A program made the position numbers and the translations under genes. DNA of 20,665 bases from a bacterium (GTDB lineage: Bacteria > Cyanobacteriota > Vampirovibrionia > Obscuribacterales > Obscuribacteraceae): the NCBI GenBank assembly GCA_030431355.1, contig JAUIJG010000033.1:1-20665 (forward strand). The letters run 5' to 3'. The notes under the pieces were generated by a model. That model did no database searches and had not been told where the DNA came from. It worked only from the letters and a program-made list of their open reading frames with translations. Of this stretch, positions 6,979 to 13,053 are shown in pieces; the first letter of the stretch is position 1, and each line of letters opens with the position of its first letter.

Positions 6979-7530
6979 GTGCGCATCACATTTTCTTTTC
7001 TAACTGTTTTTGTTCTTGCTCTTGCTCTCTGGTTCGGAGATGCGGTCCAGGGGCGTTCTTTAAGAGGCGGTATCTCCCTGGAGGAACAGCATCATCAGCT
7101 TGATCTTAAGAAGCAGAGCGCCGTGATGAGTCCTCAAGAAGGTCTGACCAAAGAAGGTTCTGTCGAAAAGCAGCCGGAGAAGCCCGACTGGATAAAAGGG
7201 AACGTGTATACCAATGACCAGATGTACATGTACTCATACTGGCAGTTGTATCCGCTGAAGAAGAGATTCAAGTGGGAAATTCCCACTAACAAGAGATCAA
7301 AGATGACTTTCGGTGATGCGGTGGTGAAGAACTGGAAAGGCTATATGCCCCCTCATGCTGGAAAAGTTATTTGCGAACCAATGGAGAAAGGCTCAGATCA
7401 CTTCCGCTTTTATCATAGAGATAAGAGAGGACCGAGCGGTTATTTCCAACGAGCCGGAGAGAGTTCCGGAGGATTTCACCAGTATCGTATATGGTTCAAT
7501 GAAGTGAAGCCGGAAAACAAGGCTGATTGA
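6979..7530 (+). CDS. Small secreted protein of unknown function
   Basis: A 183-residue protein with a signal peptide (M-R-I-T-F-S-F-L then a hydrophobic stretch to about G-D-A-V-Q-G). The mature part has a charged Gln/Glu/Lys-rich region (to about residue 70) and a globular-looking part rich in aromatic and basic residues (M-Y-M-Y-S-Y-W-Q-L-Y-P, F-K-W-E-I-P, H-F-R-F-Y-H-R-D-K-R-G). No family is recognised and no catalytic motif stands out. The start is GTG, directly preceded by an in-frame TGA, so it cannot be earlier; the ribosome binding site is poor. The CreD-like gene follows after 63 nt on the same strand, so the two may be co-expressed. Confidence 0.65.
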   Translation: MRITFSFLTVFVLALALWFGDAVQGRSLRGGISLEEQHHQLDLKKQSAVMSPQEGLTKEGSVEKQPEKPDWIKGNVYTNDQMYMYSYWQLYPLKKRFKWEIPTNKRSKMTFGDAVVKNWKGYMPPHAGKVICEPMEKGSDHFRFYHRDKRGPSGYFQRAGESSGGFHQYRIWFNEVKPENKAD

Positions 7531-7593
7531 ATTTAACAATCAATTTGCAAACTGATCGGTAGATGTAAGACCACTTAACAACGGGACTCTAAG

Positions 7594-8871
7594 ATGAAAA
7601 GAGTGCCCCGGAGTTTTGAGGACTTAGTCTTGGTCAAACGCATAGTAGCTATATCCATCATCTTCTTATGTACAGCTTTCGCCTGGTTCCTACTTGGTAC
7701 TACCATCAATATCCGTACCGAAAGTCAGAACATGGCCATGAAGGAGAGAGTCGGCCAGCTCTGGGGCCAGGCTCATAGACAGAACGCTCCTTATTTCTTC
7801 TACAAGGAGCCGAAGCAGGTTACTGTGGAAGAAATGGTCGGAGATAAGCAGGTCGAAAGGGTACGGACAGTTTATGAGAATATTGATCTCCCCATCGACC
7901 AATCCGATATCGACGTGGATCTCGGTCTGGATTATCGACGGAAAGGATTGCTCTGGTACTCCACCTATAAAGTGGATTTTGCCGGTCTCTATAAAGTGAC
8001 CAATCCCACCCAGAAGAAGCAGGAGGTGTTTTGTACCTTCACGCTACCTACATCGGAAGCTATTTATGATGACTTTCAATTTAGTTTTGGTGGAAAGAAG
8101 CTAAAGAACATTCGTCCCCAGGGTGGTGCTATAACAGAGTCTCTCAGTATTGAGCCCGGCGAAACCCGAACTGTGAAGGTTGCCTATCGTTCCCAGGGGC
8201 AGGATAAGTGGCAGTATTTCTTCGGCAACGGTGTCTCCCAGGTGAAAGACTTCAACCTGGATTTGAAAACTAACTTTATCGGGATCGACTTTCCCGAGGG
8301 AAGCATCTCTCCTTCCGAAAAGCATAAACTGGCAAGCGGATGGAGTCTTAACTGGCACTACAATAATCTGCTCACAGGCTACAGTGTCGGCATGGATCTG
8401 CCGAAAAAGCTCAATCCCGGTCCCTGGGTCAGTAAGATTACATTCTTCGCCCCGGTGTCGCTGTTTCTTTTCTTCTTTATTGTTTTCATGATTGCGACGG
8501 TACGGGGTATCAAAATTCATCCGATGAACTATTTTTTCATGGGAGCCGGATTTTTCAGCTTTCATCTTTTGCTCGCCTATCTTGTTGATCATGTGGCGAT
8601 CGAACTGGCGTTTGCTATCTGCTCCGTGGTATCAGTGTTTCTTGTCACTTCCTACATGCGACTTGTTGTCCCGGGCTGGTTTGCCTATTTCGAAGTGGCT
8701 GTGGCTCAGCTTGTCTATCTTGTGCTCTTTTCCTATACTTTCTTCTTCGAGCACTACACCGGATTGATCGTAACCACTCTCTGTGTGCTGACGCTCTTTG
8801 TTATGATGCAATTCACCGGAAGGATAGACTGGGACGAAGTCTTCGCCCGTAAACCTAAAGCTGAGAACTAA
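7594..8871 (+). CDS. CreD-like inner-membrane protein
   Basis: A 425-residue protein with one N-terminal membrane helix (about 14-36), a large beta-rich extracytoplasmic domain (about 40-270) and a C-terminal bundle of five to six helices. The C-terminal part carries G-I-K-I-H-P-M-N-Y, then F-F-S-F-H-L-L-L-A-Y, and ends with L-F-V-M-M-Q-F-T-G-R-I-D-W413. These match the conserved C-terminal half of E. coli CreD, whose family ends in a similar TR-x-x-DW. CreD is induced by the CreBC two-component system and linked to envelope integrity and beta-lactam response; its biochemical role is not known. No creB/creC homologue is near. The protein is of ordinary family length. A GGGACTCTAAG sequence before the ATG is a modest ribosome binding site. 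The gene ends 3 nt from the stop of the convergent TPR gene. Confidence 0.8.
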   Translation: MKRVPRSFEDLVLVKRIVAISIIFLCTAFAWFLLGTTINIRTESQNMAMKERVGQLWGQAHRQNAPYFFYKEPKQVTVEEMVGDKQVERVRTVYENIDLPIDQSDIDVDLGLDYRRKGLLWYSTYKVDFAGLYKVTNPTQKKQEVFCTFTLPTSEAIYDDFQFSFGGKKLKNIRPQGGAITESLSIEPGETRTVKVAYRSQGQDKWQYFFGNGVSQVKDFNLDLKTNFIGIDFPEGSISPSEKHKLASGWSLNWHYNNLLTGYSVGMDLPKKLNPGPWVSKITFFAPVSLFLFFFIVFMIATVRGIKIHPMNYFFMGAGFFSFHLLLAYLVDHVAIELAFAICSVVSVFLVTSYMRLVVPGWFAYFEVAVAQLVYLVLFSYTFFFEHYTGLIVTTLCVLTLFVMMQFTGRIDWDEVFARKPKAEN

Positions 8872-8874
8872 GCC

Positions 8875-9645
8875 TCATTCTTTCTGGTCTGGAGCCGGAA
8901 GCGGTTTGATTCGGTAGAGGCACTGATTGGACTTTCGGGGATCTCGTTTCAGTCCTGTCAGGGTAGAGCCGGCGAATCCTTTATTAGTGCCGACAAGATC
9001 TTTCTCTTCTCCGACCAATCTTACGAGACGATCAAGCACAGGCAGAACCAGGGTCTTCTTGGCTTTCTTGGCCTTGTTCTTTTGACCTGTGGCTTTCAAT
9101 AGTCCCATATAATTTTCGGTTATGCTGAGGGTAAGCGTACTGTGCGGACCATGCAGCTTTTCTGCCAATTTTATGGCGGCTTCATAGAGCGGTTCTGCTT
9201 TTTCATAGGCTTCCCTGGCATGGAAGAGCATGGCTAGATTTTGCATGATCAAGAGCACGTCGGGGTGATCCTCTCCCAACTCGGCTTTGTTTATCTCCAG
9301 GGCTTTGCCGCAGTGCTCTTCTGCTTTTTCAAAGTCCCGGCGCGAGTAGTAGAGCCCCGCCAGGGCGTTGTGAGTGGTCGCCACCTTAAGGTCCTGGTTG
9401 CCGAAGACGTTCTCTTTCGCTTCCAGAAGCTCCAGCATCAGTGGCTCAGCTTCCTCCAGCTTCTGTTTCTGGCAGAGTAAGTCTGTAAAGTACTCCAGGG
9501 TCATAAGTAAACGACCATCGGTACGCTCCAGGTTTCTAACCTGGGCCCAGGCCCTTCTCCAGTTAGCCTCGGCATAGTCGAGATCGTTCTCTTTTATTGC
9601 CTTGCAAGCTTCATTGTAAAATTCCGACCAGAGTTCCTCGTTCAC
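8875..9645 (-). CDS. TPR (kinesin-light-chain type) protein
   Basis: A 256-residue cytoplasmic protein without a signal peptide. Residues 1-190 consist of 42-residue TPR units of the kinesin-light-chain kind: D-Y-A-E-A-N-W-R-R-A, K-L-E-E-A-E-P-L-M-L-E-L-L, D-F-E-K-A-E-E-H-C-G-K-A-L-E-I, and A-Y-E-K-A-E-P-L-Y-E-A-A-I-K-L-A, with the linker E-D-H-P-D-V typical of the type. The last 65 residues are basic and lack repeats. Such proteins are scaffolds for protein-protein contacts; the partner is unknown. The GTG start has AGAGG about 10 nt upstream. The gene is divergent from the MBOAT operon and convergent with the CreD-like gene. Confidence 0.85.
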   Translation of the reverse strand: MNEELWSEFYNEACKAIKENDLDYAEANWRRAWAQVRNLERTDGRLLMTLEYFTDLLCQKQKLEEAEPLMLELLEAKENVFGNQDLKVATTHNALAGLYYSRRDFEKAEEHCGKALEINKAELGEDHPDVLLIMQNLAMLFHAREAYEKAEPLYEAAIKLAEKLHGPHSTLTLSITENYMGLLKATGQKNKAKKAKKTLVLPVLDRLVRLVGEEKDLVGTNKGFAGSTLTGLKRDPRKSNQCLYRIKPLPAPDQKE

Positions 9646-9872
9646 GTATCTAAATCCTCTTTTTGAGAAGATAGGGCTATTGTGATTCCAGAAGCTTTCG
9701 CTTACCTCTTAATTTATTCCACCTTATCGCCCTGCTTCATCTGTCCAGGGGCAATCTTCTCGGACACTGGCATTTTTCACGTTCCTGTCAAGGAGTGCGC
9801 CCCGGTGCTCATCCCTGTAGAATCACTGGCTGGGTGAGGAAGCGCCCAAAATATTAAATCAGGAACGGGCTT

Positions 9873-11078
9873 TTGATCTTCAACACATACTGGTTTGTTT
9901 GTGCGGTGATCCCGTATCTGGTTCTTTATCTGGCAATCCCTGTAGCCCGCCTGCGTTTCTATCTTCTAATACTATTTTGTCTCGTTTTTCACTTTCACTT
10001 CGCCGGGCCGGCCGGGGTCATTCCTATCTTTGTCCTGGGCTCAGTTACTTATCTTTGCGCTTTGAGCAACAACAGAGTTTTGATTCAGTCGGCAATCTTT
10101 TTCTGTGTGGCGGCTCTATGTTTTTATAAGTACACTTTCTTCATCTCCGAGGAGATTGTCTCACTGTTCTTTAGCGGTCAGGGGCGCGAACTTGCCTCTA
10201 TCGCTTCCAGTTCTTTGCCGGCCAGTCCTCCGCTGGCGATTAGCTTCTTTACCTTTGAGTTTGTCCATTACCTCTACGAAGTTCTAAAAGGTGGTCGTCC
10301 GATTGAGGCTCCCCTCAAATTCGTCTCCTTTGCTATTTTCTTTCCTTCTCTTGTTGCCGGGCCAATTAAGCGATATCAGCAGTTCCTCCCTTCCCTGGAA
10401 GAAGCTCTGGGTCGAACTGATTGGCGACTGGTCGCTTCCGGGGTTCTTCTTGTAGCTGTCGGCTTCTTTAAGAAGCTGGTGGTCGCCGACAATCTCACCC
10501 TTTTTACCGAGGCATATTCCAATAGATTTGTTGAGTTGTCTCTTGCCGGGCGCTGGTTCTTTCTTCTTGCTTTGAGCTACAGAATCTATATGGATTTCTC
10601 CGGTTATTCGGATATCGCCATCGGATTGGCGCGTATCATGGGCGTTTCACTTCCTGCTAATTTCAACTGGCCCTACTGCGCTGAAAATATTCGTGATTTC
10701 TGGCAGCGCTGGCATATCTCTTTGAGCAGCTGGATCAGGGACTATATCTACATTCCTCTGGGCGGTAGTCGTAGTGGTCAGCTACGAACCCTGTTTAATG
10801 CTGCCGTCGCTTTTGCCCTCTGTGGTCTATGGCACGGACCTCACTGGCATTTCGTGCTCTGGGGGCTCTACCATGGTTTCGGATTTGCTGTTTGCGCTAT
10901 CTATAGAAAGGCTCCTTTCGGCTCGGGAGAGATGTTTTATCGATTTCTAGCCAGGTTTCCCCTGCTGAAAGTATTGCTTACTTTTTTGTTCGTCTCATTC
11001 GGCTGGCTGCTCTTCTTCTATGATCCCCAGGATGCCTTTTTCAAATGCTCCCTCTTATTTTGGGGGAGAAGCCTGTGA
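9873..11078 (+). CDS. MBOAT acyltransferase (AlgI/DltB family)
   Basis: A 401-residue polytopic membrane protein. The MBOAT core is clear: I-S-F-F-T-F-E-F-V-H-Y at about 123-133, then P-S-L-V-A-G-P-I-K-R-Y, then R-D-F-W-Q-R-W-H281-I-S-L-S-S-W-I-R-D-Y-I-Y-I-P-L-G-G-S-R, then C-G-L-W-H321-G-P-H-W-H-F-V-L-W-G. H321 is the invariant MBOAT histidine. Members pass acyl groups from cytoplasmic donors across the membrane to cell-surface polymers. The N-terminus resembles AlgI, but the protein lacks the C-terminal extra helices of AlgI (about 520 residues) and has the size of DltB (about 400). The start is a TTG with AGGAA 7 nt before it. The stop TGA overlaps the GTG of the SGNH gene, so translation is probably coupled. 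Confidence 0.9.
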   Translation: MIFNTYWFVCAVIPYLVLYLAIPVARLRFYLLILFCLVFHFHFAGPAGVIPIFVLGSVTYLCALSNNRVLIQSAIFFCVAALCFYKYTFFISEEIVSLFFSGQGRELASIASSSLPASPPLAISFFTFEFVHYLYEVLKGGRPIEAPLKFVSFAIFFPSLVAGPIKRYQQFLPSLEEALGRTDWRLVASGVLLVAVGFFKKLVVADNLTLFTEAYSNRFVELSLAGRWFFLLALSYRIYMDFSGYSDIAIGLARIMGVSLPANFNWPYCAENIRDFWQRWHISLSSWIRDYIYIPLGGSRSGQLRTLFNAAVAFALCGLWHGPHWHFVLWGLYHGFGFAVCAIYRKAPFGSGEMFYRFLARFPLLKVLLTFLFVSFGWLLFFYDPQDAFFKCSLLFWGRSL

Positions 11079-12163
11079 GAATTTTTGAGAGAAAGCCTGC
11101 AATCTGTCCATTCACATTTCTTCTCTCAATGGGTCTGGCTTTTATTCTGGCTTCGGCGCTGGGATGTTTTTTCAGCTCTCGGAATCTGTTTGTGAATTTT
11201 AAAAGATTCTCTCCGGCTATATCCGTGGAGAGGCAGTTTTACCCTACATTTTCCGAGATGTTGAATTTGGCCAGGTCGAGGAAGGAGCCGGGTAAAGCAC
11301 TGGTGGTGGTGGCTGGTGATTCGGTCTTCTACGGGCTTGGTCAGGACGCACAGGGGCTCTGGACCGAAGCTCTCTCCAGGCGCTTGGGCGGAAATGCCAC
11401 TGTGGTCAATCTCGCTTTTCGTGGTGGTGGCATGTTGGATGGTGGTTATTATGTCTTCGAAGCTTTGTCCAGGCAGTATGATGATGTAATTTTAGTCACT
11501 AATACGCTTGGGGCAAGGGCTCAGGCTGCCGGCACACCAAGCTCTCCTTATCACTATATTTATCTTGATGGAAAGATGAAAGGCTACCTGCTTCGCGATG
11601 AACAGCGGGATAGTTATTTCTCCAGTGAGGAAGCGGAAGTAGAAAGTTCAAACAAAGGGAAACTGGCAGAACTAAAACTAGCCAGTCTTCTGGACAGTTA
11701 TCTCTACTTCCGGGACCTGTGGAGTCGAGTTAGTTATACCTATTTCTCTCCTGTATACTGTAAAAGTTACGGTCCCATGTCTTTTGTGCCGCGAAGCTGG
11801 CGGCTATCTGAAGAGCATGAGTTAGAGAAAGAGACCGGGGCTAAAAGTCTTGGGTTCTTTACTGATTTGATTCGAGACCGATTCACTGTGCGGGACCCAG
11901 GTGCCTGGGCTGGATTGAAGAGGACTATCCGCTCGGTCATACCTGAATCCTTAAGAGATAGAGTCGTGGTGGTGCAGGTAATGCCTAATCCAAAATGTCT
12001 GACGGCGCTATCCACAGGAGAAATAACCGGCTTTGAATCCACTGTTCATGCAAGTTGTGACTTGTATAGATCGATTGGCATTGAGTCTGCGGTGGTGAAT
12101 ACAATACCAGTAGATGGATATGTTGATGGATTACATCTCAATGACAGGGGCGGCAAGGTATGA
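11075..12163 (+). CDS. Membrane-anchored SGNH hydrolase-like protein, partner of the MBOAT
   Basis: A 362-residue protein. The GTG start lies in a GTGA overlap with the MBOAT stop and has GGGGGAG at 11062-11068, 6 nt upstream; this is preferred over an ATG at 11045. Residues 13-33 are one membrane helix, placing the rest outside the cytoplasm as in DltD. V-V-V-A-G-D-S83-V-F is block I with the nucleophilic serine. D351-G-L-H354 near the end is block V. SGNH partners of MBOATs place the acyl group on the final polymer. The frame stops at a TGA only nine residues after the catalytic His. The same frame behind this TGA encodes A-A-T-V-A-D-L-V-M-L-K-L-K and ends at a TAA at 12230-12232, overlapping the next gene. 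The gene may thus be slightly truncated by a nonsense change. Both active-site motifs are retained. Confidence 0.8.
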   Translation: MRIFERKPAICPFTFLLSMGLAFILASALGCFFSSRNLFVNFKRFSPAISVERQFYPTFSEMLNLARSRKEPGKALVVVAGDSVFYGLGQDAQGLWTEALSRRLGGNATVVNLAFRGGGMLDGGYYVFEALSRQYDDVILVTNTLGARAQAAGTPSSPYHYIYLDGKMKGYLLRDEQRDSYFSSEEAEVESSNKGKLAELKLASLLDSYLYFRDLWSRVSYTYFSPVYCKSYGPMSFVPRSWRLSEEHELEKETGAKSLGFFTDLIRDRFTVRDPGAWAGLKRTIRSVIPESLRDRVVVVQVMPNPKCLTALSTGEITGFESTVHASCDLYRSIGIESAVVNTIPVDGYVDGLHLNDRGGKV

Positions 12164-12221
12164 GCGGCAACGGTTGCCGACCTGGTTATGTTGAAACTGA
12201 AAGGGAAAGGGGGCAAAAGTC

Positions 12222-12362
12222 GTGACAAGTAACTCCGGTGAATCTACTATCAAATCTCGCGTTTACTCTTGTCTTGCAGGAATTATATGCGGTGTCTTTT
12301 TCCACTTCCTTCTATATCGCATTTCTCTGCCCACCGAACCCTTTATATATGCCTGGTTCTAG
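12222..12362 (+). CDS. DltX-like microprotein with C-terminal FIYAWF motif
   Basis: A 46-residue frame with GTG start and AAAGGGGG ending 8 nt upstream. It has a polar N-terminus with K11 and R13, one hydrophobic helix (about 16-34, A-G-I-I-C-G-V-F-F-H-F-L-L), and a short outer segment ending P-F41-I-Y43-A-W-F46. By the positive-inside rule the C-terminus lies outside. DltX of Gram-positive bacteria is a similar single-helix protein of about 50 residues that ends in F-x-Y-x-x-F; its tyrosine takes D-alanine from the MBOAT DltB before transfer to the SGNH protein DltD. The position straight after an MBOAT and an SGNH gene, the size, the topology and the motif all agree. The function by analogy (acyl shuttle via Y43) is inference. 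The start overlaps the end of the read-through form of the SGNH frame, as expected for a tight operon. Confidence 0.75.
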   Translation: MTSNSGESTIKSRVYSCLAGIICGVFFHFLLYRISLPTEPFIYAWF

Positions 12363-12480
12363 TCATTTTTGCCCTCCTGAACCCCCCGGGATTTAAATAA
12401 AATGTGAAGGAAGGCACGGATGTCAAGAAGTGTTGCTATGCTTTTATTTACGTTGATTTTTTTTTGTGAGGTCCAAGAGG

Positions 12481-12888
12481 ATGAAAGGTAATAGCGTAAG
12501 AACCAATCTACTTAGAATTATTAATGCTCCCAGGAATGCGAAGGAGCAAGAGTTGGTCGATTCGCTAAAAGTTGTCGGTCCCTATAATGTAATGCACATT
12601 TTGAACAACGTGGATTCGATAACCGAAAAACAGATATCGGACTATGGATGCGCCAATTTCGAGAAACTCGACTTCAGACCGAATCCCAGCGACAAGCTTG
12701 TTTCAACCCATGAAGTCCTGGAATCACTGCAGAATAGTTTAGATAAGCATGAGCAAACTATTCTGGCGGCAATCTGGATGCGCTTTGAGGAGATCAGGGA
12801 GGCTCACAGAGACTTTGAAGGAGCTGAAGCTGCTTTCGATACTCAGCTATCTTTCAAGGACTTTCAGCAATTCGGTATTCACAGCTAG
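12481..12888 (+). CDS. Hypothetical cytoplasmic protein
   Basis: A 135-residue protein starting M-K-G-N-S-V-R-T-N-L-L-R, with no signal peptide or membrane helix. It is largely helical and charged (E-Q-E-L-V-D-S-L-K, T-H-E-V-L-E-S-L-Q-N-S-L-D-K-H-E, M-R-F-E-E-I-R-E-A-H-R-D-F-E-G-A-E-A-A-F). No family is recognised. An in-frame GTG at 12466 is possible, but the ATG at 12481 has GAGG 9 nt upstream and is chosen. It begins 118 nt after the microprotein gene; whether it belongs to that operon is unclear. A T-rich run just upstream (about 12456-12465) and TGCTATGCT at 12434-12442, an extended -10-like sequence, suggest a separate promoter. Confidence 0.6.
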   Translation: MKGNSVRTNLLRIINAPRNAKEQELVDSLKVVGPYNVMHILNNVDSITEKQISDYGCANFEKLDFRPNPSDKLVSTHEVLESLQNSLDKHEQTILAAIWMRFEEIREAHRDFEGAEAAFDTQLSFKDFQQFGIHS

Positions 12889-12900
12889 TACTTACAGATG

Positions 12901-12949
12901 TCTCAATCGGCTGAGATGAGCCGTCCGGTATTAAAAATGTAAATTGAGA
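12901..12949 (+). other. Nested inverted repeats downstream of the hypothetical gene
   Basis: TCTCAAT (12901-12907) pairs with ATTGAGA (12943-12949). Directly inside it, CGGCT (12908-12912) pairs with AGCCG (12919-12923) around a 6-nt loop. Together with the next hairpin this makes a compact structured stretch of about 90 nt between two plus-strand genes. No known RNA family is recognised. Confidence 0.4.
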
Positions 12950-12950
12950 A

Positions 12951-12988
12951 CTGGCAGGAATTGACCTTTTCAGGTTAAATCCTGCCAG
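12951..12988 (+). terminator. Strong 17-bp hairpin, terminator-like
   Basis: CTGGCAGGA pairs with TCCTGCCAG. After one A-A mismatch, TTGACCT pairs with AGGTTAA (one G-T pair), leaving a 4-nt loop. The stem is long and stable. Only a poor T-rich tail (ATTTCGTAT) follows, so it is not a classic intrinsic terminator; it may protect the 3' end of the upstream mRNA or act in the leader of the next gene, which starts 65 nt later. Confidence 0.5.
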
Positions 12989-13053
12989 ATTTCGTATACT
13001 CAGATTTTATGCGGAAACTCTATCCCTTTCCTTATTGAGATGAGGTCCGGCCG

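Noticed and set aside
9763..9791. TTGACA on the minus strand near 9785-9790 as a promoter of the TPR gene
   Set aside because: No -10 box is found at 15-19 nt spacing.
11045..11074. ATG at 11045 as the start of the SGNH gene
   Set aside because: The GGGGGAG site lies downstream of it and is correctly spaced for the GTG at 11075, which overlaps the MBOAT stop.
12160..12225. A 21-codon frame starting at the ATGA overlap behind the SGNH stop
   Set aside because: It is rich in Gly, Arg and Glu with no recognisable pattern, while the SGNH frame itself continues sensibly past the TGA; no ribosome binding site fits.
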